Below are positions 36,147 to 45,089 of a stretch of DNA of 64,000 nucleotides, in pieces. Within the stretch, counting starts at the first letter, position 1. Each line of letters opens with the position of its first letter. The notes beneath the pieces were generated by a model, which did no database searches, was not told the DNA's origin, and worked only from the letters and a program-made list of their open reading frames with translations. The stretch comes from JAPPHA01 sp963664045 (GTDB lineage Bacteria; Pseudomonadota; Alphaproteobacteria; Rhodobacterales; Rhodobacteraceae), in the NCBI GenBank assembly GCA_963664045.2, contig CAXXGT010000001.1, positions 434,001 to 498,000 of the forward strand, given 5' to 3'. A program made the translations under genes and the position numbers.

Positions 36147-36452
36147 TCATTGAATGACGATTTCGTCCCCGCGCGCATATCCGAGGACGTCCCGGACACG
36201 TTCGTCGAGCAGGTCGAGATCGAGAAAATCGTCCGAAAGGCGTCGAACCTTGTTTTCCAGTTCCTTGCGTTGCCGGGTCAGGCTTGCCAATCTCTGTTCG
36301 GCTTCCGCCACGTCGGCCGTGACCTGCTCGCGTTGCATTTGTCCGAAGTCTCCATTGACTGCCGCCCACGAAAAATATCCCGCCGCCGCCAATGCTGCGA
36401 ACCCAATTACGGCCATTCCTATATATGACGGCCTTTTTCCCGGATCCATCAC
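36147..36452 (-). CDS. FtsB/DivIC-type septum formation initiator
   Basis: This 101-residue bitopic protein has a membrane helix at residues about 12-30 (MAVIGFAALAAAGYFSWAA) and then a coiled coil (TADVAEAEQRLASLTRQRKE and LENKVRRLSDDFLDL). It ends with DERVRDVLGYARGDEIVI, the DivIC signature. FtsB joins FtsL and FtsQ in the division complex. Its position just upstream of pdhA is conserved in many alphaproteobacteria. Confidence 0.85.
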   Translation of the reverse strand: MMDPGKRPSYIGMAVIGFAALAAAGYFSWAAVNGDFGQMQREQVTADVAEAEQRLASLTRQRKELENKVRRLSDDFLDLDLLDERVRDVLGYARGDEIVIQ

Positions 36453-36753
36453 TGCTGCCTCGATCCCGGTCCCTGCCGGTTTACTTCACTATTTCACAAT
36501 CACAATGCCGTGTAAATCTTTCGGCGGTTGCGCGCACGTCCACGAAAACGGATTATGCCTCTTCGAATTGCCGCGGTGATTATGCACATGTCGTTTTCGA
36601 TGACGGGTGACTTGAACTGAATCGAAGTGCAGGGTCGGGATCAACAAACGTAAGCTCGGATACAACGCGACCATCCACGATACTGCCCGAGGGCGGAACA
36701 GGTCCTTGTTGTTCGAAGAACAGGATTCCGTCGCTATGTTGGCAGGATCGGAT
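36453..36753. other. Intergenic region between fba and ftsB-like gene
   Basis: These 301 bases hold no supported gene; they probably carry the promoter of the ftsB-like gene. Confidence 0.4.
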
Positions 36754-37677
36754 TCATCCCTGGTAGATGTCAACGAGCGTGTCCAGCATGCGAATCGCTT
36801 CGGCGCGTTCGCGTTGGAATGTGTTTCTGCCGATGATCGACCCGTTCCCTCCTCCGTCGCGAATGGCGCGAGCCTGGCGAAAGACCTGTTCGTCGTCCTG
36901 TCTTGACCCGCCGGAAAACACCACGATCCTTCGCCCGGCCAATGCTGCGTCCATGCAGTGTGCAACGCGTCCCGCCATCGTCTCCAGTTCAATGTCGCCG
37001 TCGAGGTAAGCGGGCCGGGACGCATCGAGGGCCAATTGGCCCGAGCTGAGCTTGACCTTGATGATGTGAGCGCCGAGGAGCGCGGCAAAATGCACGGCGT
37101 TCGCCACGACATCCGTGGCAGTTTCGGCACTACTGTCCAGGTCCTCCCCGCGGGGATACGACCAGATGACGGAGGGAAGGCCCGATGCAACTCCTTCCCG
37201 GCGCAATTCGGCGATCTCTTCGAACATTTCCAGTGCCATGCTGGATCCCGGGTAGACGGAAAAGCCGATTGCCGACGCACCGATCCTGAGCGCATCGGAG
37301 ACCGAGGCCGTGATCGACTGGTCCTTGGCCGAGGCCGTGGGAACCAGTGCATTTGCCGAATTGACCTTCAGAATCATCGGAATCTGACCGGCGAATTTCG
37401 CGGCGCCCGCTTCCAGGAAACCCAGCGGAGCGGCGATGGCGTTCAAACCGGCGTCGATGGCCAGCCGAAAGTGATACTGGGGATCATAGGCCGGAGGATT
37501 GACGGAAAACGACCGGGCCGGTCCGTGTTCAAATCCCTGGTCAACGGGCAGGATTATCATTTTTCCGGTCCCTCCCAGGCGCCCATTCATGAGCATTCGG
37601 CAGAGGTTGCCCTTCACTCCCGGGTTGTCACTTTCATAGTTTGCAAGAATTTTCCCGACCGTCTGCGTCATCATCAT
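36754..37677 (-). CDS. fbaB: Class I fructose-bisphosphate aldolase (DhnA/FbaB type)
   Basis: This 307-residue TIM-barrel protein has ILPVDQGFEHGPARSF, YDPQYHFRLAIDAGLNA, HIIKVKLSS with the Schiff-base lysine, and the phosphate-binding VVFSGGSRQDDEQV and NGSIIGRNTFQR. It cleaves fructose 1,6-bisphosphate. Three ATGs in a row start it; the first overlaps the pgk stop by four bases, so the two are translationally coupled. It lies in the order tkt-pgk-fba. Confidence 0.93.
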   Translation of the reverse strand: MMMTQTVGKILANYESDNPGVKGNLCRMLMNGRLGGTGKMIILPVDQGFEHGPARSFSVNPPAYDPQYHFRLAIDAGLNAIAAPLGFLEAGAAKFAGQIPMILKVNSANALVPTASAKDQSITASVSDALRIGASAIGFSVYPGSSMALEMFEEIAELRREGVASGLPSVIWSYPRGEDLDSSAETATDVVANAVHFAALLGAHIIKVKLSSGQLALDASRPAYLDGDIELETMAGRVAHCMDAALAGRRIVVFSGGSRQDDEQVFRQARAIRDGGGNGSIIGRNTFQRERAEAIRMLDTLVDIYQG

Positions 37678-38882
37678 GACGAACTTCCTTCAGTTGCCAG
37701 CAGGGCCTGTATTCCGGGCAGGGGCTTTCCTTCGACCCACTCGAGGAATGCACCTCCAGCCGTCGACACGTAGGAAAACGATCCAGAAACACCTGCTGTA
37801 TTCAACGCGGCAATGGTGTCTCCTCCGCCAGCGACCGTGGTCATTTCTCCAGCGACAGAGCGAGCAGCGGCATGGCGGACGAGTTCGAGTGTCGCGCGAT
37901 CAAAGGGACTGGTCTCGAACGCGCCCAAGGGACCGTTCCAGATCAACGTCTTGGCGGTGTCGATGACAGATTTGACCTGCTCGACGCTCTTTGGCCCCAG
38001 ATCCAGAATCATCTCATCGGAATGACATTCATCAGCTGGAGTGACCCTGCAAGGCGCATCCGTCTCTAGTCTCGGCGCGACGACGACATCATCCGGCAAC
38101 GTAACTGTGCAGTCGAATTGCTTGGCTACTTCAAGTATCCCTCGGGCGGAATCGCCCATTTCGGACTCGCACAGCGACCGACCGACCCCTAACCCTTGTG
38201 CAGACAGAAACGTATTTGCCATTCCGCCACCGATGACCACCCCGTCGACCTGTTTGACCAGACTTCGAAGAAGCCCGAGCTTGGAAGATATCTTCGCACC
38301 CCCGATACAGGCGACGAATGGGCGTTCGGGAGACTTCAGTGCATTCGTCAGGGCGTGGATTTCTCCTTGCATCAGGTCGCCGGCACACCCCGGGAGCAGG
38401 CCAGGCACGCCTGCAGTCGATGCATGGGCGCGGTGGGCCGCGGAGAAGGCGTCGTTGCAATAGAGATCGCCCAGCATTGCGAGCTCTCGCACAAACGCCA
38501 GGTCGTTGCTTTCTTCGCCAGGCACGAAACGCAGGTTTTCGAGGAGCAGTACATCGCCGTCGATTGCGGATTTAACGGCAGACAACGAACCCTTGCCGGG
38601 CAGGCCGGGGACGAACGAAACCGGGGAACCGATTTCTGCCGAAAGCGCCGGAACTGTCACCTCGAGGGACAACTCCGGAACAACCTGGCCATTGGGCCGG
38701 CCGAGATGCGCGACGAGGACGGGCGTTCCACCAAGTTCAAGGATACGCCTTATTGTCGGAGCGACGCGCTCGATGCGCGTGGAATCGGTTACGACTCTGT
38801 TCCGAACCGGCACATTGATGTCTATTCTGGTCAGTACGCGGCGACCATGTACGCTCAGGTCATCCAGGCCGAGCAACTTCAC
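37674..38882 (-). CDS. pgk: Phosphoglycerate kinase
   Basis: This 402-residue two-domain kinase has RIDINVPVRN at residues about 18-27, VLVAHLGRPNG, LLENLRFVPGEE, the hinge and GNGPL-like WNGPLGAFETSPF, and the nucleotide loop TVAGGGDTIAALN. It moves phosphate between 1,3-bisphosphoglycerate and ADP. It lies between tkt and fba. The gene for glyceraldehyde 3-phosphate dehydrogenase, often placed between tkt and pgk in alphaproteobacteria, is absent here. Confidence 0.95.
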   Translation of the reverse strand: MKLLGLDDLSVHGRRVLTRIDINVPVRNRVVTDSTRIERVAPTIRRILELGGTPVLVAHLGRPNGQVVPELSLEVTVPALSAEIGSPVSFVPGLPGKGSLSAVKSAIDGDVLLLENLRFVPGEESNDLAFVRELAMLGDLYCNDAFSAAHRAHASTAGVPGLLPGCAGDLMQGEIHALTNALKSPERPFVACIGGAKISSKLGLLRSLVKQVDGVVIGGGMANTFLSAQGLGVGRSLCESEMGDSARGILEVAKQFDCTVTLPDDVVVAPRLETDAPCRVTPADECHSDEMILDLGPKSVEQVKSVIDTAKTLIWNGPLGAFETSPFDRATLELVRHAAARSVAGEMTTVAGGGDTIAALNTAGVSGSFSYVSTAGGAFLEWVEGKPLPGIQALLATEGSSS

Positions 38883-39095
38883 CTCAAACCCCCTCGGTTT
38901 CGCGGGCTTCCCGGGATGGCGTTAACCCGGTTCCCGAATGGTTTCACATTTTTGCTGTGGAATCCCCGATTTTCGGGAACCGGAACCCGGTCAACCGAGA
39001 CCGGACTTGCTGGCGGCTTCGGGTAACTTCCCGATGGGCATTTCCTCCACCCGGGAAGTTCTGCCTCGAGTGAGGCTGTTGTTCGCGTGTGATTG

Positions 39096-41114
39096 TCACA
39101 AGAGCGCAAGTGCAGCATCGGCGACCTTTCCGGCAGTTATGCCAAAATGCTCGTAGAGCGCCTTTGATGGGGCCGATGCACCAAAAGAATCCATGCCGAT
39201 GAAAGCGGAGCGGCGGTGATTTCCCCGTTCACCTGAAAGCCATTCATCCCATCCCAGGCGGCTCCCGGCTTCGACAGCTACCCTGACTGGGCCTGCCGGA
39301 AGAATCTGCCTGCGGTATTTCTCATCCTGGCATCTGAAGATTTCCCAGCATGGCATCGAAACGACTCTGGTTCCGATCCCTTTGTCCTGCAGGATGTCAC
39401 GTGCGTCCACGGCGACCTCGACCTCGGTTCCCGTCGCCATGAGGATGACGCGGCATCGTCCTTTGGACCGGGCCAGAATGTACGCTCCTAGGCGCGTGTG
39501 GTTTTTACGTGCATACTTTGTACGCAACGTCCGTGCAGACTGCCTCGACAGAGACAGGACCGTGGGCGTCTTTATTGCAGAGATGGCAATCTCCCATGCT
39601 TCGGCTGTTTCCGCGGAATCCGCAGGTCTTATGACGTTCATATTGGGAGTTGCACGAAGCATCGCCAGGTGTTCGACCGGTTGATGGGTTGGACCATCTT
39701 CGCCGAGGCCTATCGAATCGTGCGTCATGACGTATGTAACCGGGAGACCCATGAGGGCGGAAAGGCGCATGGCCGGGCGGGCATAATCTGTAAAGCACAG
39801 GAACGTTCCTCCGTAAGGGCGGATACCTCCGTGCAACGCCATTCCATTCATCGCCGCCGCCATCGCGTGCTCGCGAACACCGTAATGAACATGGCGCCCC
39901 AGTCGATTTGATGGGCAGAATGACTCCATTCCGGACGTACGTGTGTTGTTCGAGCCGGTCAGATCGGCAGACCCGCCGAATGCCTCCCTGACTATTGGCG
40001 TTATCGCCTCAAGCGCAACCTGTGACGATTTTCGCGTTGCACTTGCCGGCTGGTCGTCGGCCACCGACCGTTTCATGCGCCGAATGGCCGCTGCCAGTTT
40101 GCCGGGAGTCTGAGCGGAAATGACGCGATCGAACTCCCTTTGGACCGCGGGTTTCGCCTGCTCGAGGTTAAGTTCCCACTCCTTGCGACGCTTCGAGCCG
40201 CGTGCACCGATTTCCTTCCAGAGGCGCAATGTATCGTCCGGAACCTTGAAGTCCGGTGAATCCCAGCCGTAGGCCTTTTTCATCTGCTCCAGTTCGCTGC
40301 CCTTGATCGCATAGCCGTGGGCAGCAGCCGTCCCTTCGACTCCCTCGACTCCCCACGCGACCCGCGTCCGGCAGGCAATCATTGAAGGCCGGGGTTGTTC
40401 CATAGCCGCAGCGATTGCCCGGCCGATTTCGTCTGGATCATGGCCGTCGCACGCACTGACTGACCAGCCTGCGGCCTCGCATCGAGACATTTGGTCCGTG
40501 CGATCGGAAATGCTGACGGGTCCGTCGATAGTGATGCCGTTGTCGTCCCAGAGAACGATCAGCTTGTCCAATTCCTGGTGCCCGGCCAACGCCATGGCCT
40601 CGTGACTGACGCCTTCCATCAGGCATCCGTCTCCGGCGATGACAAACGTGAAATGATCAATGATTGATCTGCCAAACCTGGCGCGCAGCGCTGCCTCGGC
40701 CATGGCGAAGCCGACTCCGTTGGCAAGTCCCTGTCCAAGCGGCCCGGTTGTTGTTTCTATTCCGCTGGCGTGCCCAAACTCGGGGTGGCCGGCAGTTCTG
40801 GATCCCAGCTGTCTGAATGCCCGGATTTGATCGATGGGCATGTCACGGTAACCTGTGAGGTACAACAACGCGTAGAGCAGCATCGAACCGTGACCGGCCG
40901 AGAGAATGAAGCGGTCCCGGTCTGGCCAGTGCGGGACCCCGGGATCAAACTTAAGAAATCGCCTGAACAGCACGGTTGCGACATCGGCCATTCCGATTGG
41001 CATACCCTGATGCCCCGAGGCGGCGCCATGAACGGCCTGAGCGGAGAGAAACCTAATCGCGTTGGCGAGTTGCCAATGGGAAGGATGTTTGTTCCGCAAT
41101 TCTTCGAGATTCAT
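39096..41114 (-). CDS. tkt: Transketolase
   Basis: This 672-residue enzyme has the thiamine diphosphate motif GDGCLMEGVSHEAMALAG, HGSMLLYALLYLTGY, and the second-domain GIREHAM-like HYGVREHAMAAAMNG with DSIGLGEDGPTHQPVEHL. It moves two-carbon ketol units in the pentose phosphate or Calvin pathways. I choose the ATG before NLEELRNKHP, which follows an ACAGGA site. A GTG start 14 codons upstream is possible. Confidence 0.95.
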   Translation of the reverse strand: MNLEELRNKHPSHWQLANAIRFLSAQAVHGAASGHQGMPIGMADVATVLFRRFLKFDPGVPHWPDRDRFILSAGHGSMLLYALLYLTGYRDMPIDQIRAFRQLGSRTAGHPEFGHASGIETTTGPLGQGLANGVGFAMAEAALRARFGRSIIDHFTFVIAGDGCLMEGVSHEAMALAGHQELDKLIVLWDDNGITIDGPVSISDRTDQMSRCEAAGWSVSACDGHDPDEIGRAIAAAMEQPRPSMIACRTRVAWGVEGVEGTAAAHGYAIKGSELEQMKKAYGWDSPDFKVPDDTLRLWKEIGARGSKRRKEWELNLEQAKPAVQREFDRVISAQTPGKLAAAIRRMKRSVADDQPASATRKSSQVALEAITPIVREAFGGSADLTGSNNTRTSGMESFCPSNRLGRHVHYGVREHAMAAAMNGMALHGGIRPYGGTFLCFTDYARPAMRLSALMGLPVTYVMTHDSIGLGEDGPTHQPVEHLAMLRATPNMNVIRPADSAETAEAWEIAISAIKTPTVLSLSRQSARTLRTKYARKNHTRLGAYILARSKGRCRVILMATGTEVEVAVDARDILQDKGIGTRVVSMPCWEIFRCQDEKYRRQILPAGPVRVAVEAGSRLGWDEWLSGERGNHRRSAFIGMDSFGASAPSKALYEHFGITAGKVADAALALL

Positions 41115-41422
41115 AATCCTGTCTTTCCAGTCTGAAGGGTTCTCTGGCAGTGGCACGAAACCGCTATGGGTCTGATAGCAACCTCCAACGGTTGGTCAAG
41201 GATGCGTTTGTGCCGGGACCACGTGTCGAAACAGCGCCCTGAGTCGGTGGGCGCAACCGGGATTGACCCAAACAGAAAACGACGAGCCGTTCCGACAACC
41301 GGGCGAATCGATCCTCAAGACAGAACGGACCCGGTTGTGTCGCGTTGCACGACGTCGTGGCAGGCAATGTCATTCGTCTTGCTCGAAATTGATATAGTGG
41401 GGTTCACGTGAACAGGAAATGT
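41115..41422. other. Intergenic region upstream of tkt
   Basis: These 308 bases of backbone sequence up to the IS target duplication are expected to hold the tkt promoter. No gene is seen. Confidence 0.4.
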
Positions 41423-41814
41423 CATTTTGCCCAGCAATTCTCAATATGGCATTTCTGTTTTCCTGACCTTGGGATTTTCGGTTTTTCGAGAATTTTCGGA
41501 ACGCCGCGTCGGGCGCATGTGAGCTGACGCGGGAGTTGGTTCAGGGAGGGATTTCGACTTCTCCGGCGAGCACCTGCATCAGGCGCTTCCAGTCATCGAA
41601 CACGAACCTGGCGGTCAGGACCTGCAGGTTCCGGAACATCCAGTCGCGTGTTCCGCAGACCGTCCGGGCCTTCTGCCAGTGCTTTTCCGCGAGGTCGCAG
41701 GCCGTGTGCATCGCGAAGGCCAGGAGGTTCAGGACAAGGAGCACGGAGGCGAGGTTCTTCTCTCCATGGCCGAAGTTCCGCTCGAGGTTGTAGCCGAGGT
41801 TTTTGGATTTGATT

Positions 41815-43908
41815 TCATGATGCCTCCCTTGTCGATTCATGGCCACGCCTGTTCCCGGGGTGGTCGGATTGCGGTTCCTTCGTTCGTTCACACCTGGCAG
41901 CGTCGAGCAGACGGTACATCGAAAAGGTCCTGGTCCCTATGGTGAAGGCGTGCCGTTCGACCCACGTGCCTCGGCGGCTTCGCTCTCGCATGGCCTTGAC
42001 CGAGGTTCCAAGCACCTTGCTGATTTCCTCGGCGGTGCTCCAGCCCTGCTCCCGTTTCGCCTGCTGAAGCCGCCTGAGGTGGCTCGGCAGTCCATGATAG
42101 TGGCGCAGGCTGGCGATGCTCTGTCTTGTCCAGGGCTTGTCCCCGCAGTTCAGCGTGCCTCTCCGGTTGAGTTCCACGGCGATGGCCTTGTCGCCCATGC
42201 TTTCGGTGAGCCTGCCCACTTCCGCCACGGTCTCCGCCGGTGTGTTGCGAACGCCGACGCCCGGCCTGAGCAGTTCGACCGGATCGAGTTCGAGCGCCCT
42301 GCCGCCACGCATGCGCAACTGAATTGCCACCGAATAGCCGCTTCAAATGAGCGTGGCATCCTCGACCAGAAGAGCCAGCATGCGCTTGCGGTCCGCGTTC
42401 CCTGTCGTCGGCGCATTCCAGGCGACTGCGAAGTCGGCGGACAGTTCCCTGATTCTCCGGCGCTGGACCTCGTCCGTCGTTTTCTGGAATTCGTCGGCAA
42501 GCCGACTGCGCTCGGCTTCGGCCTCGTCCAGTTTGCGCAACGCATCATTCCACTCGCTTTCCAGCGTCGCGGCGACGAGGCGGTAGCCCGGGTCGACCTC
42601 CCGGTAGCGCCTGCCGGCCAGTTCGGCCTTGTGGCGCAGCGCCTCGACCCGGTGTGAGCGCTGACGATCTGCCCTGGCGAAGTCAGACCTGACCTGTTCC
42701 TCCACCGACAGGGCCAGATCGATGTTGCTCCGATTGACCGCGCCGACAAGGAAGTCGGCGACGGCCGCGTCGATCCGCTCTCCCCGCATCGTCTGGCAGG
42801 ATTCCCCGGCCCGGGCGACCTTGCCGCCGACGCAATAGTAATGCCGCTCGTTCGCCCGCTTCGAATCCGTCGCTCCGCCGTATTTGACCAGCATCTGGCT
42901 GCCGCAACGCCCGCAGATCGCACGCGATTGCAACAGTGCGCCGCCTTCCCGCAGTGGGCCGGTGCGCCCGTGTGCCGCAACGAAGCATTGCCTGTGGTTG
43001 TCGGCCAGCTGCCTCTGGTTGCGCTGGAACTCCTCCCAGTCGATGTAGCCGGCATGCGCCTCGGGAATGCAGACCCGCCATGCCTCCCAGGGGTCCGCTC
43101 GCCCGGCATTGCCGCCCCGTCGGCCCCAGGCGTAGCAGCCCGCATAGCGGGGGTTCCGGAGGATGCCGAGAACCCTTGAATAGTGAGCCTCGGACCAGAT
43201 CAGGCGATGACCTTCCGAGGCCGGGCACGCCGGCAGCAGTATGGCGTTGTCGAGAAGCCAGTTGAACGTCGCCCTGGCCGAGCGGGTCCTGCGGAACGTC
43301 TCGAACACCAGATTGATCGCTTCGGCGACTTGAATGTCGGGGTCGAGAACCACCGCGCCCGCGGAATCGTAGACCAGGCCGGCGGGCAGTGCGGTTCTCA
43401 ATTCGCCGCGCCGTGCCTTGTTGAGGACGCCGCCGAGCAGCCGCTGGCGGATCCCGTCAAGCTCGAACTCGTAGACCGAGCTCTTGATCCCGAGCAGGAG
43501 CAGGTCGCTGCTGTTGCCCGGATCATGGACGCCGGCTTCGTCGCAGACCAGCGTGCCCGAAAGGGCGGCAAGGCGGAACAGGCGGTGCAGGTCGGCGTTG
43601 TTGCGGCCGAGGCGCGAGATCTCGAGGCTGAGAACGATGCCGACTTCGCCGGCGGCGATCCGGGCCATCAGGTCCTGGAACCCTCCGCGCCTTTCGGCGT
43701 CGGCGCCGGAGAGACCCTGATCCTCGTCGATGACCCTGATCCGCTCCCGCGGCCATCCCAGCGCCAGCGCGCGCTCACTCAAGTCATACTGGCGCCGGGC
43801 GCTCTCGGTGTTGTTGACCACCTGGCCGGGAGACGACTGGCGGATGTAGACACACGCCTCGCGCTCAAGGTGGCTGGCGGAGATCTTGCCGGTTCCGATG
43901 TCCTTCAT
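41815..43908 (-). pseudogene. Large serine recombinase interrupted by an in-frame UGA
   Basis: From the ATG before KDIGTGKISASHL the frame encodes the resolvase domain with the catalytic serine in YIRQSSPGQV and SLEISRLGRN, a recombinase domain, a zinc ribbon (CGRCGSQM and CQTMRG) and a coiled coil. It stops at TGA (42343-42345) after ALLVEDATLI. The same frame continues immediately (VAIQLRMRGGRALEL) for about 170 residues with a second helix-turn-helix region, as the C-terminus of homologues does. The UGA is either a point mutation or read through. ATGA overlap with the small gene upstream fixes the start. Confidence 0.82.
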
Positions 43909-44159
43909 GTTCCATCCCTCCCGTTGGATTCGCATCTGAGCAGCCGCAGGACCATCGCCGCCGCCGCGACGGTGATGCAGTCGGCCCCGGCTTCACCGGC
44001 CGGCGCCACCGCGCTTGAAACCGGCTCCCAACACCGGTCAGGGACCGCCGTGAGACGCAGCGCCTCCGCCATGCCGTGGCGGCTGAGAACCGGTACCGCG
44101 TTCCCGGCGAGCCAGTCGAGATGCCAGCACCGGTAGCGTCGCAGTCCGTCGTCATCGAG
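43905..44159 (-). CDS. Small conserved-context protein of the recombinase element
   Basis: The frame ends with TGA overlapping the recombinase ATG by four bases (ATGA), which argues that it is translated. It reads DDDGLRRYRCWHLDWLAGNA then VPVLSRHGMAEAL and so on, about 84 residues. No standard start codon fits at the beginning; the frame is open up to 44237 and overlaps the helix-turn-helix gene, so the true start is unresolved. Its function is unknown; a similar small gene before the recombinase occurs in related elements as I recall. Confidence 0.5.
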   Translation of the reverse strand, partial: LDDDGLRRYRCWHLDWLAGNAVPVLSRHGMAEALRLTAVPDRCWEPVSSAVAPAGEAGADCITVAAAAMVLRLLRCESNGRDGT

Positions 44160-44625
44160 CCCTCCCGTCCGGGGGCGCGGTGTTTTTTTTTGACCGCTCG
44201 ATTGCCTTGTTGATGGTGCGTGGATGAAGGCTGACACCGAAACGCTCCTCGATCACCGGCACCAGGCGCCGTGCACCGACCCGCCCGTGCTCGGACCTGT
44301 AGGCGGCGATGAAGTCCAGGATCTCGTCGCTGACCTTGTGGGGCCGGCGCGGTCCCCGGCGCAGTGGAACCAGGGCCTGCAGCCCGCCCTCGCGGAAGCT
44401 GCGCCGGATCCGAACACAGGTGGGGACCGAGATGCCGAACTCTGCGGCGACCACCGCCAGCGGTGCGTCCCCGGCATTGCGCACCATCTCGTAACGCACC
44501 TGCAGCAAGTCGCGCGGGTCGAAGAAGCCACCGTCCCGGAAACGTTGGGAGCGGATGCGCTCCGGGCGCCGGTTGAGGGTTCCGGAGGCCTCGAGGTTTT
44601 TGACCTTCGGGTCATCGTCGGACAT
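44152..44625 (-). CDS. Helix-turn-helix protein of the recombinase element
   Basis: This 157-residue basic protein has an IS630/homeodomain-like double helix-turn-helix: APLAVVAAEFGISVPTCVRI then RRSFREGGLQALVPL, and VSDEILDFIAAYRSEHGRVG then ARRLVPVIEERFG. There is no DDE catalytic domain, so it is a DNA-binding accessory factor rather than a transposase. The start is the ATG before SDDDPKVKN, with GGAG six bases upstream. It is second in the four-gene unit. Confidence 0.75.
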   Translation of the reverse strand: MSDDDPKVKNLEASGTLNRRPERIRSQRFRDGGFFDPRDLLQVRYEMVRNAGDAPLAVVAAEFGISVPTCVRIRRSFREGGLQALVPLRRGPRRPHKVSDEILDFIAAYRSEHGRVGARRLVPVIEERFGVSLHPRTINKAIERSKKNTAPPDGRAR

Positions 44626-44777
44626 GGGCAGCTCCATTCACGGCTCTTGACAATCATCGTATTTTACTCACTTTGACAGCTTCCGCAAGCCAATCGACCC
44701 CCCTGCTGGTACATAATACCCTGTATTTGCGCTGTTATGCAAACCAGTTGTGCATTTCGGGCAATAATTTCCAATCA

Positions 44778-45089
44778 TTACAGGCAATCTTTTTTGATCA
44801 ACATGTCGACCAACTCCCGCAACTCCGAAAGATCGTCCGCACGGAAAGGGGAACACCCGGCCGCCCGCGCCTCGAAGGTGTCAACAGCGCGCAGGCTGGT
44901 CCAGGCCGCCGGAAACAGGCGTAGCTGCCGCCCGCATCCCGTAAACACCCGAACCCGGTTCAGGCCGAATTCGTTCGTGATGGATTCAAGCGCGAGCCAG
45001 CGACCCCTCCAGGGATGGAACGGGTGCGTGACCTCGATGCCGCCGGTGCCAGGGCGTGGACCTGGATCGAGAACGCATGCATTCGGCAA
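44778..45089 (-). CDS. DUF5372 family protein
   Basis: The frame reads IEVTHPFHPWRGRWLALESI and RQLRLFPAAWTSL and ends in DLSELRELVDMLIKK, the DUF5372 pattern (THPFHPW-G, LP--WT, F---DLLEL). This family is found beside serine recombinases; its function is unknown. A TTG at 45089 is the likely start, because upstream codons belong to the interrupted transposase. It lies just inside the right end of the element. Confidence 0.65.
   Translation of the reverse strand: MPNACVLDPGPRPGTGGIEVTHPFHPWRGRWLALESITNEFGLNRVRVFTGCGRQLRLFPAAWTSLRAVDTFEARAAGCSPFRADDLSELRELVDMLIKKDCL

Noticed and set aside
42343..42345. UGA as selenocysteine or recoded tryptophan
   Set aside because: No SECIS-like hairpin was evident, and other genes in the window use TGA as a normal stop.
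42150..43145. Alternative minus-strand frame of 331 codons in the recombinase gene
   Set aside because: It is out of frame with the resolvase and zinc-ribbon motifs; its product is arginine-rich and has no family features.
43865..44155. Frame starting with ATG overlapping the helix-turn-helix stop
   Set aside because: Although the ATGA overlap is attractive, the product is very arginine- and serine-rich. The other frame has balanced composition and couples to the recombinase ATG.
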